Assembly (NCBI RefSeq): GCF_000003605.2
Contig: NW_003116454.1
Span: forward strand, 132,152-154,078
Origin: Saccoglossus kowalevskii
Taxonomy: Eukaryota > Hemichordata > Enteropneusta > Harrimaniidae
Direction: 5' to 3'
Length of the DNA: 21,927 nt
Below, in pieces: positions 1 to 10,461 of this stretch (the first letter of the stretch is position 1; the number at the start of each line of letters is the position of its first letter). The position numbers were made by a program, and so were the translations under genes. The notes under the pieces were generated by a model that was not told the origin of the DNA, made no database searches, and worked only from the letters and a program-made list of their open reading frames with translations.

Positions 1-608
1 GTGACAGTCATATCATTTTACTTAGCTCTTTATAAATTTAGAAGAGCAAGGAACGCGGAAGAATTGTCTGTTGCTGATCATTGGGTTTTTTTGTCACATG
101 GGTGTGATAACTTGATTTATTTATACCACAAGTGATTAGCAAAAAAGTCTTCAAATTTGTTTTTAACTGAACAGAATAAAATTAAGTGTAATAAAAACAA
201 CTACATTGCTGGGAAACGTACTCTCTTTCTCTTTGCTGGGTTGATCAAATTGACGCATTTTATACTTGCATATTACCTGTTCTGTTGATTTGTTGAATAT
301 GTTGTCTTTCTGTACTTGGATTCAGTCTATTGAAAGGATGCTGATTCATAGAAGACACCAATTGATGTAATATGGGATATTCCATTTTTGTGACAAAGGC
401 ACGGAATGTAATGGGTCAATAACTGAGTGAATCCACACATAACCTCTATTGTGTTTTTTTGTTCGCAATTTAACAATCAACGGCATGATTTCATGTCAAG
501 AATTGAAAGATGGCCAAGTTGAGTTTCGCTATTGTCACATTAAGTTGAACATCCTTGAAGGAGTCATTTTTCACCGAAATGACACTATGATATTTTTTTT
601 TTAAATTA

Positions 609-620
609 GGGGGGGGGGGG
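609..620 (+). repeat. G12 homopolymer
   Basis: A run of twelve G follows a T-rich tract in the kinase intron. Such runs vary in length and are often miscounted in assemblies, so the exact length should be treated as uncertain. Confidence 0.8.
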
Positions 621-742
621 CAACATGGGCAGGGCAGGTCAATTATCCCCAAAAAAAATTAAATAGACGAGAATCTTAATATAATGTTATGTCCGATGGA
701 TAGTAGTATAAAATAAAACATTCGTTTTGAATTTGAATTTAG

Positions 743-799
743 GTTCCTGGGTATTGTCAACCGGACGTGTTTGGCCCAGCGTATAACAATGAATCCGGA
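743..799 (+). other. Candidate 57-nt cassette exon (unproven)
   Basis: The segment is bounded by an acceptor (T-rich tract ending TTTAG at 738-742) and a consensus donor GTGAGT starting at 800. It is 57 nt, exactly 19 codons. Read from its first base it is open and gives VPGYCQPDVFGPAYNNESG, which I do not recognise. The base composition is visibly GC-richer than the AT-rich flanks. The kinase exon at 8762 starts in phase 0, so a phase-0 57-nt cassette could be included without shifting frame, but it would sit inside the kinase domain next to subdomain XI. One alternative frame is also open within the segment, and the third contains a stop. It could be an exon of another transcript or a chance match. 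Confidence 0.3.
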
Positions 800-1368
800 G
801 TGAGTGTTCTTTTGATTATTATATTACTGTTGTTATCATTATTGTGAAAATGCAAAACAATCCAGTGTAAAACTTTATATATTTTTACTGTGAATTGTGT
901 AACACATGGCCACTTTTGACTAATCTGATATCTATTTTTTTTTTTATATCTTTCTTTCTGTGTATTATTTTGTCCTCTGAAACTTCTTGACCAATCAAAA
1001 CAAAAAATTAAATATGTGAGTCATGTTCTGACTGCTGTGACAATGTTTGTGGCATATAACTTCTGTGAAAATGGGAAGTAGTGTTATGTTAATCACACAG
1101 TGCCAGTATTGCTTGGATAAGAAAATCAAATTTACAAAATGGATTATATTAAGTCTCAGTAAATTACAAATTTTGCTACATATTGTATATTTGTTTTGGT
1201 TTGGAGTGGCCAAGTACAGTAATATAAAGTAACACGTTGTTATAGTTACTCATTTAAGAAACTAAAAGTTTTGAGATGATTGACAAATGCTAGTTTTCTA
1301 TTCTTTGATTTCTAGTAAATGTATACTTATATAAAAGGTATATGGTAAGAATTCTGTCAATATTCCCC

Positions 1369-1392
1369 CTGGGGAGGCAGTGTTCTCCCCAG
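1369..1392. repeat. GC-rich 8-bp-stem hairpin
   Basis: CTGGGGAG (1369-1376) and CTCCCCAG (1385-1392) form a perfect 8-bp inverted repeat around an 8-nt loop, in otherwise AT-rich intron. The left arm and its flank share the 11-mer CCCTGGGGAGG with the G-rich block at about 1527-1537, so the two may be fragments of one older element. Confidence 0.6.
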
Positions 1393-1529
1393 AAAAATAG
1401 CAAAGAGTATTGATTAATTTGCATAACAATGTACCATGTTAATCACCTCTATTGTATTCATTGTTATGCTAAATGGACTATTGTTTATCCAAAATTAAAC
1501 AGTTGGGAACCCCTACTCTTTAATGCCCT

Positions 1530-1554
1530 GGGGAGGACCCGGGGAGGGGAGGGG
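1530..1554 (+). other. G-quadruplex candidate
   Basis: Four runs of four G (1530-1533, 1541-1544, 1546-1549, 1551-1554) are separated by loops of 7, 1 and 1 nt. Short loops and G4 tracts fit the standard intramolecular quadruplex pattern. It lies on the transcribed-sense strand of the kinase intron, so it could form in pre-mRNA. Folding is inferred from pattern only. Confidence 0.6.
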
Positions 1555-3256
1555 TTGCCATTTTAGAAATAACTACCGTAATTATAAAAAATAACTAAAA
1601 CTAATAATTTAAATAATGGGGCAGAAATAGCTTTTTTGAGTTTTCATGATGTTTCTGGAGTATCATACATGATTGGTTTTTGTTATTCGACCATTGTGTG
1701 GAGTCAGTTACAGCTTCATTGTAACAATGTACAGGACTCAGTGACAAAGAATATTGTTGTTAGGAGTACAATAAAATCACCAGTCAACTATACCCTGTGT
1801 TCTGTGCCTTGCTAAAAATAGAGGACTTTTTATTAACGTTAACTGCAATGATTCGATGTTCATGATGGACTGTAAGAATTATGACTGGTGTAAAAACCAT
1901 TACTGTTTTGTGTTGCGAGGTAATGTTTTTCTATGTTATACTTGTAAATTTCGGTGTTTCTATGTTTTTTTTATTGAAAAGTTGGTTTTTACCTTCTCTT
2001 TACCAGAGTTACGTTGCTGTCCCAAATCAGTGAAACTTCTTATTGGCATTTGTTTAACAAAATTTGTTCAATTATTGATTTATATGTTTGAACATTATGA
2101 ACACTTCTGTTATTATTGACCTCTGTTCTCCTTCTGTCACACGTTTAATTTATATTTGCCAGTCTCACATTTGTCCATTTAGTTGCTGTGTTTGACCAGT
2201 TTGAACTCTTGTTCTGTAGTGACAGATAACCCGTACTATACTGTTGATTGTCTTGCTTTTTTTTCAAAAACCTTTTTTTTCTCTGAAATATTCTTTAAAT
2301 CATTTTGTCCTGATTTCCATGTCTTGTCTGACTTGGCACTTCAAAGTAGTGGAGGATAGTCCCTATTCTGCTATATAGGAATAAAAAAAAACTTACACAG
2401 CGAAAAACATGCACAAGTTTTTTTTTTTGCCAATTCATGCTTTGCTGTAAACAAATTTGAATGGTGGGATGAAGACTGGCAGCAATAGTGCAATAGAAGA
2501 ATACAAACACACGGCTTTCTCACGCAATGCCTTTTCAAGTGTGTGTACATAGCGAGAATACATCTCAGATAGACTTTTTTAAAACATGTTTTTCTTACTA
2601 TGTAATGTAATTTTTATGTTTCCTATATAGACAGGCAATAGAATTTTCACCTGCAAACCTGTCGTTGAATGTAGCTGAGTAATTTATTGTAATCTTACAT
2701 TCTGTACAGGTATTCCAGGGCTCCCTGCTACCCATTTGCCATAGTATCATTACATGTATATATGACAGGATGCAATTTTGGAACTAAATGATTCATGACT
2801 AGTTCAGATAAAAGTTTTTCTAACCTAGAATGGGGGGAGGGGTGATTTGGTCAACTGTCAATATTATTCTAGCAAATTCTTTCACAAACTGCTCTCGATT
2901 TGTGTTGTGAATATTCGCTGATGAAAAGAACTCAACATCTCGCCATCAGTCACGACCCAATCCTGTAGAATGCTAGGAGATATCGGTCAATTTGTGATAA
3001 ACATCTGAGTAAATTGACTCACGTGGGTCACCGTAAAGATGTCAAACAAACTATGAACGCCCACTTTGATAACGCTGGTTTATGCACGTGGATGTCACTT
3101 AAGTCGTAGCCTATAAATCGTAATTTCCGTGCCTTATCTAATCTCGTTGGTAATGTAGATGTATGAACGATATTTATAGAACTTGTACGAGCGTCCCAGG
3201 AAACAATGTTTGGAATGGTTGCTACAACAAGTACTGCTACTGGCTCTTAATTTGCA

Positions 3257-3270
3257 GTTACCATGGAAAC
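3257..3270 (+). promoter_or_regulatory. RFX-type X-box match in intron
   Basis: GTTACCATGGAAAC fits every position of the 14-bp RFX/DAF-19 X-box consensus GTHNYYATRRNAAC, an imperfect palindrome. In animals such sites drive ciliary genes, usually close to a transcription start. Here it is about 5.5 kb upstream of the final kinase exon, so an intronic enhancer or a chance match are both possible. Confidence 0.35.
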
Positions 3271-5579
3271 CATTGCTTGATTGCACTTCTTAATGTTAAA
3301 ATTTTCTCCAAAATAGTCATAACATTTTCTTCACATATTCAAATAGACATTTTCAGAAATTTTGGCTATGACATTTGGTTCCCCTCAGAAAACAGGTCAG
3401 TTCTAACCATACCAAAAATGGATTTTTAGAATTCCTCCAATTTCTTGTGCTTATTTCACTATGATGTAACTTTCATTTCAACCAGATGTGTGGTATAATG
3501 TATTGCTTGTATCATCCCAGCATGAGGGGATTATGGGTACGATTCCTATTAGCCGGTTGCACACTCAGTAGTTTAAAAAAAAACGAGTACATACTGCCCA
3601 ATTACCAGGTATGCGTCATTCAGGGTTTGAAATGTGGAGTCCAGTCATCGGTGCATGTAAAAAAACCACAGCATCCATGTCCTTGAGATGACTGGAACTT
3701 GTTAAAAGTCATAGAACTCAATTTGAAGAAAAATGTAATTTTCATTTCGTTGTCCCATTCTTTTTACGCTGATGTCACTTTCATTCCACTATTTCATTTA
3801 TGTCGCATTTCATAATTAGATAGTTGCAAAAGCACATATCTAAGAAATATTGTAGAGTTCAAAAAAACAATGCATAGTTCCCATCTTTAGTTCATGAGGG
3901 AAAAGAATACAACTAGCTCAGGAACCATTGTACATGTTTACATTATAATGTTACGGTATCTAAAAAACTCTGGTCTTCTACTATGTTGTGTAACATTTTC
4001 TCTAAGCTTTACTGTAAATTGGTTTACAGATTTTATTTTTTTCAAAAAAAACCTCAATAAAGACTGAAGGAGTTTTCTTTGGTTGCTAGCATTGAGCATG
4101 AAATCTACCTGACATGATCAGTTGATGCAAGTAACCACAACAAAACGAAGTGTTTTCGAAGAATGGCCAATACAAAAGTAGCGTTCCATGAGACTTCTCT
4201 GGCATTCCTTTAAAGTACTATATGAATAAAACTCCGGAATGCAAGGATAGACATAGGCTTGCTGTGAATGAGTGTTGTGCTAGTACGTAAAGATGGGGTG
4301 ACTTGTGGTTCAAGCGCCCAGTCGTTGTCCTCATTGTCCATCCTCAATGAACGGGCGCAGGGTGTGTGTGGCATGAATACACCTACACTGCAATACCTAC
4401 AGATGAGGTTATGAGTAAACTAGAGGGGTTGAAATAAACAAGATACTTAAGACTCTGGAAAGGTTATGTGCGATGCAGGAGGTAACTAGACGTGGGTTAT
4501 TTTTGTCTAGAGTACAAGTATTGTATTATGACAAGTACTATTCATGTGGAGAGGAAGCTATTTTTATCACGTAATTTGATTATCGCATTTATTTGTAATG
4601 ATGATTGTTTTTGTAGTTCTCCCTGCAATATGTACTTAAACAAATTAATATTAATAAATCAACAAAATTTATATAACAAAATCAACATATAATTTACATA
4701 TTCATTTGGGGTAAAAAAAACTTGTGTAAGAAAAATGAACGCTATTTTTTGTTGTCTGTTAGACTAGTGTTGTCATGTCTGGTAAGTCATAATTGTGCTG
4801 TCTCATTGGTTTCTAGCTTCCATTGCGTCTTGTACTTGTACACAATCTTGGTATGTTGTCTTGTTGTCTGTAAAGAAATAACACATAGTGGCGGGTGTAG
4901 TGTTTGACAGATCTCTTGTTGACTATTCTGATCTCAATAAAAGCAAAAATGACAAAGACGTAGAAACTCATCAGTGTTAAATCCTGGATACGTTCTGTTT
5001 TACATTCAGCAAAATTAATTAATAATTTGTATTTGTGTTTTGTTACCATATATACTGACTTAAGCTACAGAAATGTTTCTATGGTCAAAATAACTAATAT
5101 TTTAATAATTCAATATTAGAACATTTATCTCAAATGTTTTATTCACTTTCTGATAATGCTTGCCCTTTGATTTCTTATTTCTAGTTCATAAAACAGGGTC
5201 TTGGCCAACATTTCACATTTCTTCCATGATTGTAGTTATTGGATTTTTTATTATTTGCAAGCTGAGAAAATCTCCCCACTAAGTGCTTGTCCTTCGAGGT
5301 CTGTTATGCATTAGACACCTGTAAATTGCGTTTCAAAGGGTACTTTTAAGGTTTTCTCGTCTTTTTGTCCGACATCATTTTCTGAAAGGCCACTCTCGCT
5401 TAAGTATGAGATAAGGACTTTTTATTTACAACTGACTGAACCTCTGGCCTTGTCCTACAAACCACTTTTAAAGCAAATCATCATAGCGAAAATTTCTTTG
5501 CAATTTTCACTTCTGAAGATGATGACCCAATCGAATTATTCGTTAAAAAAATATTCGCCCTGATAATAATCGGTTTGTT

Positions 5580-5670
5580 CAACCCGCAGGAGTATTTGAA
5601 CTCAGGTCTACGTTACTGGTGATCAAACGCCCATTGTTAAGCATGTAACGTTAACGCCATCAAAAGAACG
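5580..5670 (-). mobile_element. Possible tRNA-derived SINE head
   Basis: On the minus strand a polymerase III-like box A (TGGCGTTAACG, 5659 to 5649) is followed about 45 nt later by a box B-like GAGTTCAAATACTCC (5603 to 5589). The order and spacing resemble a tRNA. Only three base pairs of the T-stem and three of the anticodon stem can be drawn, so this is not a functional tRNA. A tRNA-derived SINE remnant fits best. I cannot define a 3' tail or target-site duplication. Confidence 0.3.
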
Positions 5671-7266
5671 ACTATTTTTCTTACACGTCAATGTAATTGT
5701 TAAGGTAGTATTCATCTATAACATCATTTATTTCATGCCTTGTTGATTGCCTCTGAATAAACTATGATGAGTAACACTGTTACCAGACAAAGAACACTGC
5801 TCTCTTACAATTGTACGTATTATTATCCAGGCTTCGTCCACAACGTTAGCTCTAAAAAGAAAACGTGACGTTGTTAGTGTTATCGACAAAAGGTACGCTG
5901 GTATCTGAATGAAACGGTTGAAATGTAATATTACTTAGTAACGCTTACTGTTTTGACCAGGAAATGTTACAAGTGTTGTCATGTTCCATAGAATAGAAGC
6001 ATATAAACACTACAAGTAGAAGTAATATTTGTACATTTACTTTGTCTCAGATTTCATCAGAACGGATGAAAAAAAAAATCTCAAAAAAAAAAAAAAAACG
6101 ATATTATTTAAGATATATTGCAAAATAAATTAACTAACAACTTCAGATCGCCTAAATTAGTAAATTTCAAACTGTAACCTACCATCCCCATGAATTATAA
6201 ATGTGTAACACATTTCACTCCTAAGCTAAGTATGGTAGCACCATTGTACTTTTCTTTTTATTACTTTTATTTATTTTCAAGTATTCCCCTAGAGTGTTGC
6301 AAAAAACACCTGGTTTAATTTTTTGCCTTCTATAATACATATGTTCATATGCAGTGTGCAACTTAATTTGAATTCCTGGCCATGTGTGAATAGTGTAGGT
6401 AAATGTTAGCTCAATCTACAGTAGTTTGGTACACAGTATGTCAGAGAAAGAAAATATTATTTTGATTTTTACAACATTGGTGGGATAGTCATGAAATTGT
6501 GAAGTTGACATGAGATGTTCTGAAGGAGAAGAACTGTTGCTATTTACTATTCATGCAAAAATGCATTCAAAATGCAGAAGTAGCCATTTTATGAAAAAAA
6601 ATTAGGGAGAAAATTAGTGCGTTAAAAATGACTTCAGAATCAAATAGAAAATTGGTCGTTTTGGAGATGATTTCTATAATTTAAAATCTTTAGTTGAATA
6701 TGATAGTTTAGTACCTTAAACATTTTTTGGAATTTCATTAATTTTAGGGGATTTTGTGAAGGTCACAGTTAGATGCATATTCCTAAACATTTGTCTCTTG
6801 CCAGATTAAAGCACAGCAGTGCATTGCCGGTACAATTAAGATTTCTCCACAGATTACAAAACAATATGTCACCGGTTAGCATAAATTTTCGATGAGTCAT
6901 CTCATAGGAATAATTACTTGGATTTACCACACTGGTAGCTTTTACATGACAACTGCCATTTTTAATGCAAACAATCTATAATATGTGCTCATCAAAAAAC
7001 TTCTTGCATGTGTAAAATTGAGATAAAGAGTTTGTTCTTAAATTTGTATAGTATCAGTAGCGTTGAAATATATAAAAAAAATGAACTTAAAACACAATGA
7101 ACTTAAAGTTATTTTTTAGTTTGACAACTTTTGCCATTGTCACAAAATAAAGTGCCATTTCTTTTTCCCTATTTTTCAAATTTTTCTTCAAGGCATGAAA
7201 GTAAGTTTTTTTTTGGTTCAAAATTAACAAAGTACATGCAGACAAATGCATAAAAATGTTCAGCTA

Positions 7267-7520
7267 CCAGGGGTTGAATCAGGTTCCAGGGTTGAATCAG
7301 GTTCCAAGGTTGAATCAGGTTCCAGGGGTTGAATCAGGTTCCAGGGTTGAATCAGGTTCCAGGGGTTGAATCAGGTTCCAGGGGTTGAATCAGGTTCCAG
7401 GGTTGAATCAGGTTCCAGGGGTTGAATCAGGTTCCAGGGGTTGAATCAGGTTCCAGGGTTGAATCAGGTTCCAGGGGTTGAATCAGGTTCCAGGGTTGAA
7501 TCAGGTTCCAGGGGTTGAAT
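7267..7520. repeat. 19/18-bp minisatellite, 13.7 copies
   Basis: Thirteen full units and one partial unit follow head to tail. The unit is CCAGGGGTTGAATCAGGTT (19 bp) or the same with one G fewer (18 bp). In order the full-unit lengths are 19,18,18,19,18,19,19,18,19,19,18,19,18. The third unit carries the only base substitution (CCAAGG). Apart from G-run length the copies are identical, which points to recent expansion or gene-conversion-like homogenisation. The array lies within the kinase intron, about 1.2 kb before the last exon, and is not in an open frame. Confidence 0.95.
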
Positions 7521-8278
7521 CTCTATTTTCACATAAATCACATATTTTCTACTAGAAGTGCCTTATGGGAATAAACTGTTAGCATAAATGGGTTTACAAG
7601 TGTTAGGGAAAATGGTTACTTGAAATCACACCCCAGAGAACCAGTGGCGGACATAATAGAGTTTGATGTATAGATGCAGTGGACAAGGTTACCCAATTAG
7701 ACAGTGTAATGATGCATGTATTGCCACCAGTTATCAATGGAGGCACTGTACTTTGTTTTTCAAAATACAACATCCCTGACAAAGACAACATTTGTTTTTG
7801 TTTTATTATTGCCTTCTCGTCTCCAGTCTGTACAAGAGTTCTACTTAATCAAATAGCTAAATAGTCGCCAATTTTTCTCAAATGAGTCATCCAAAATTGT
7901 ACAATAGTCATGTGTGAGAATTTAATAAAGTTTAATAGAGGTCAGTGTTCTGAAAAGCATTCTCTTTACAATACTGTATCTGATTCCATGTTCAAGGTCA
8001 TTGGAGTGGATCAGTTGACTGGTTTTAATTTTGCAAAGTTTTATGATAAATGTATTAATTGTTAGTATGACGAATAGACAGGGGTAAAAAAAAAAACCTC
8101 AAAAATTGTTTGTTTGCATACTTTACTGTTTGCATGTGTATCGCCAAGGTAGGGACGTGCAATTGCAATGTGTTCTAACAGGATTGTCTTGTTTCAGTCA
8201 ATTAGTATATATCGTATATGCAGTGTTTTGCAGACTGTGTATATTACTTACCAAATATGGGCATTTGCACCTGATTTT

Positions 8279-8300
8279 AGGAGAGCAAATGTGCTCTCCT
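8279..8300. repeat. Tight 9-bp-stem hairpin
   Basis: AGGAGAGCA (8279-8287) and TGCTCTCCT (8292-8300) are perfect complements around the 4-nt loop AATG. An upstream CATTTGC (8262-8268) can instead pair with GCAAATG (8285-8291), so two mutually exclusive folds exist. It lies in the kinase intron, 460 nt before the last exon. No known RNA family is recognised. Confidence 0.5.
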
Positions 8301-8761
8301 TGCAAGAGGGAACAAACGTGTAATATTTTTCATAACCTTCCTTGATCTAAAATAATCACCAACATAATCTAGCTGAACCTTTGCAAGCACCGCCATCTTG
8401 AACAAGTGTGCTCTGTGTAGCAACGGCAACAATCCCTGAACCACAGTATACCCTGTATGTTCCTATTCTAAAACATGTATTGAATTTGCGTGAAAGTGAA
8501 GGCATTTAATGAAGGAACTTAAGTGATGACGTTGAGGAAATGTGGTCGTATTCATTGGAGGTAGCACAACATTTTTGTAGAACACTAACATGCGAAACTT
8601 GCATATAAATTACCTGCCTTCAACAGAAACACTAATTTGCATATTTTGTTCATTAATACTTGAGTGTATATAAATGTTTGTGCCACTTATCTCTTGAAAA
8701 TATGTGATTTGGTATAATTCTGTTATTGATCTCGTTGTTTTGTTTTTTTTCTCTCTCGCAG

Positions 8762-9100
8762 CCCTGGAAAGACGTCTCAAACCTGGCCAAAGATTTTATA
8801 GTTAAATTATTAACAGTCAACCCCAATGAGAGAATGGGTGCTTCTGTATCTATGAAACATCCGTGGTTGGTGACCAATGCCGCATCATCTAGTCTTAAGA
8901 ATCTCCAACGTTCCATCAGTCAGAATCTCTTGAAGCGAGCGTCGTCAAGAAGCCGAAGCACAAAATCAGCTAGGTCAACTAAGTCGAATAAATCTAACAA
9001 ATCTATTGTGTCTCTGCGGTCTCAGCATAAAAGAGTACAACCAGAAGAACTGGACGAGTTGGCAAGAAGTGGGACGCTTTTCAGAGATGGCGATGACTGA
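8762..9100 (+). CDS. PSKH1: PSKH1-type serine/threonine kinase, C-terminal exon (partial)
   Basis: This last exon encodes 112 residues and a TGA stop; the 5' part of the gene is outside the window. It starts in phase 0 right after a CAG acceptor. Residues 1-36 are the end of a CaMK-group kinase domain (subdomains X-XI): AKDFIVKLLTVNPNER with the conserved subdomain XI Arg at residue 24, then HPWL. Residues 40-60 (AASSSLKNLQRSISQNLLKR) are nearly the same as the segment after the kinase domain in vertebrate PSKH1, and this identifies the family. Residues 58-91 are rich in Ser, Lys and Arg with repeated S-x-K/R-S steps, as in PSKH1. The final 20 residues, with an acidic end (FRDGDD), look unlike the vertebrate tail as I remember it. 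Vertebrate PSKH1 is reported at the Golgi, centrosome and nuclear splicing compartments; that role here is inference. The catalytic loop and activation segment are not in the window, so activity cannot be judged. PSKH2-like is the main alternative. Confidence 0.9.
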   Translation, partial: PWKDVSNLAKDFIVKLLTVNPNERMGASVSMKHPWLVTNAASSSLKNLQRSISQNLLKRASSRSRSTKSARSTKSNKSNKSIVSLRSQHKRVQPEELDELARSGTLFRDGDD

Positions 9101-9788
9101 CGTTTTATGACAAATGTAGTTTGATATACGAGAAATCGAAAGAGAAAGGCAGTCGCAACTGAGATGATTGATAGACAGAATTGACCTATGTGACATGTTT
9201 TCAGCATGGATCTACCTCTTTCACATTTGCAATATGTTTCCTAGAACTTGCCGAGTTGCATTTGTCTACGTCTGCTACATTGAATTGTGAATCAGGTGAA
9301 TGGTTATGGTGTGTCATTCTGAATGTATGCTTATGGACGGACGGCCTGCTTGGTTCTCTAATAAACGACTAATTTGAGAAGATGTCTACATTGGCGAGCT
9401 TATGCAATACGGTGTTACAGTGTCAATCCGAGTGAAGCACTCTAAAGACGTGCTGCGGTATCACTCTGATTCGAAAAAAAGGCAGATCGTATCAACTGAA
9501 ATGCTATCTAAGGAATTGTTAATTGTTACAAAGCAATTGTATTATTTGCTAATTTCTTAGGAGAATCAAATGGGTGACATCAACACTTAAAGGGCAGTGG
9601 CGGCTGTTGGAAAATTCAAATGCATGATGACCACTTCCCTTTAATAAACCCAAGCAATACAGTTGGTACAATTCGTCTTTCTTTTGATTGGATTGTATTG
9701 CCGTATCAGATTATGTTCTCGTCTGAACTTGGTTCGTATTTGCATGACCCAAGCATACCATATAATGCTGTCTTATCTCAAGTTTGCA

Positions 9789-9802
9789 ATTTCCATGGCA
9801 AC
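9789..9802 (+). promoter_or_regulatory. X-box-like site, 13 of 14 positions
   Basis: ATTTCCATGGCAAC matches the RFX/DAF-19 consensus GTHNYYATRRNAAC at all positions except the first (A for G). It lies in the presumed 3' UTR, where a DNA-binding role would be unusual. It closely resembles the reverse complement of the intronic X-box at 3257-3270. Confidence 0.25.
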
Positions 9803-9857
9803 TAAAAAAAAAAACCACATGAAGCTTTAAAGTGACATTGTTTGGATATGTTTGAGA

Positions 9858-9863
9858 AATAAA
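9858..9863 (+). terminator. Polyadenylation signal candidate
   Basis: AATAAA is followed within about 30 nt by the GT-rich GTTGGATATGTTGT, the usual arrangement of a hexamer and downstream element. Use at this site would give a 3' UTR of about 780 nt. Confidence 0.45.
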
Positions 9864-10063
9864 GTTGGATATGTTGTACCACTTTATAATGGAAATCAAT
9901 AGACTAGGTTTCCAGTGTTTTTTGTACATAATGCAAATATGGAATATGTTTTCTTTTGTTTTATTGTTTGTTTTTTTTATTTAATTTTTATTAATATGTT
10001 AAGATTTTTTTTTTAGTAATATTGTCCTATTTTGCCCCAGATATTGAACTTGTATGTACGTAC

Positions 10064-10073
10064 TGTAAATAAA
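10064..10073 (+). terminator. Polyadenylation signal overlapping a Pumilio-type site
   Basis: AATAAA (10068-10073) overlaps TGTAAATA (10064-10071), which matches the Pumilio-binding consensus UGUANAUA. A run of T follows at about 10081-10090. It is the most distal good signal before sequence with no transcript features. Confidence 0.45.
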
Positions 10074-10461
10074 AAACACTATTTTTTTTTCAAATGTACG
10101 TTCAGAGGTTTTAGTTTAACAATGCATGTTTATTTTAAGTACCAGTGCAAATTAAATCAACCTTTCTGTATGTTGATTGCTGCCCTCTAGAGACCAGTGT
10201 GGTGAAGTGTCCTGAATGTATCGTTTGGATCTGTTCATCATGCTTGTTTGCTTTCAGCTTTGAATGCTGTTACAGGCTGCTGACATGCATTGATCAAGTG
10301 TCTGTTTGTCTGTCTGGACAGTAAAGTAACTTGTGTGGAACTACTGCAATGGTGTTATTTTATGCATCCTAGTCAAATGGTTGCTTCATCTGAAAATCTA
10401 TTTGAATAACGAGAATATTAGCGTAAATGACATAATGATGGAGACATGCTGATCTTGTTTT

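Larger units (their letters stand above)
1..8761 (+). other. Long intron upstream of the last PSKH1-type exon
   Basis: This AT-rich stretch ends in a strong acceptor (T/C tract then CAG, 8742-8761) directly before the kinase exon. It is therefore read as intron of that gene, most likely a single intron whose donor lies left of the window. No segment resembles the missing upstream kinase subdomains. Open frames here are short, low in complexity and lack homology I recognise. Contents listed separately: a G12 run, a 57-nt exon candidate, a GC-rich hairpin, a G-quadruplex candidate, an X-box, a tRNA-like relic, a minisatellite and a tight hairpin. Two CACGTG E-boxes lie at 3020-3025 and 3085-3090. 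An A-rich tract lies around 6068-6100. I see nothing else in the remaining sequence. Another gene's non-coding exons could hide here. Confidence 0.7.
9101..10095 (+). other. PSKH1: PSKH1-type 3' UTR (approximate end)
   Basis: This AT-rich sequence after the stop codon has no convincing coding content. AATAAA hexamers occur at 9360-9365, 9643-9648, 9858-9863 and 10068-10073, so several transcript ends are possible. The right limit assumes cleavage after the last signal. An octamer ATGCAAAT lies near 9930. Confidence 0.5.

Noticed and set aside
4012-4029. CTGTAAA-TTGG-TTTACAG palindrome as a minimal MITE
   Set aside because: Its arms equal the MITE 1 ends, but the right flank lacks TA and there is no interior; an 18-bp palindrome can arise by chance.
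4255-4400. tRNA or SINE around GGTTCAAGCGCCC with an inverted GCGCCC/GGGCGC pair
   Set aside because: The box B likeness is weak, box A is missing at the right distance, and no cloverleaf can be drawn. Only a loose hairpin is left.
7267-7520. CRISPR-like array
   Set aside because: Units follow one another directly with no spacers, and the context is a eukaryotic intron; it is a minisatellite.
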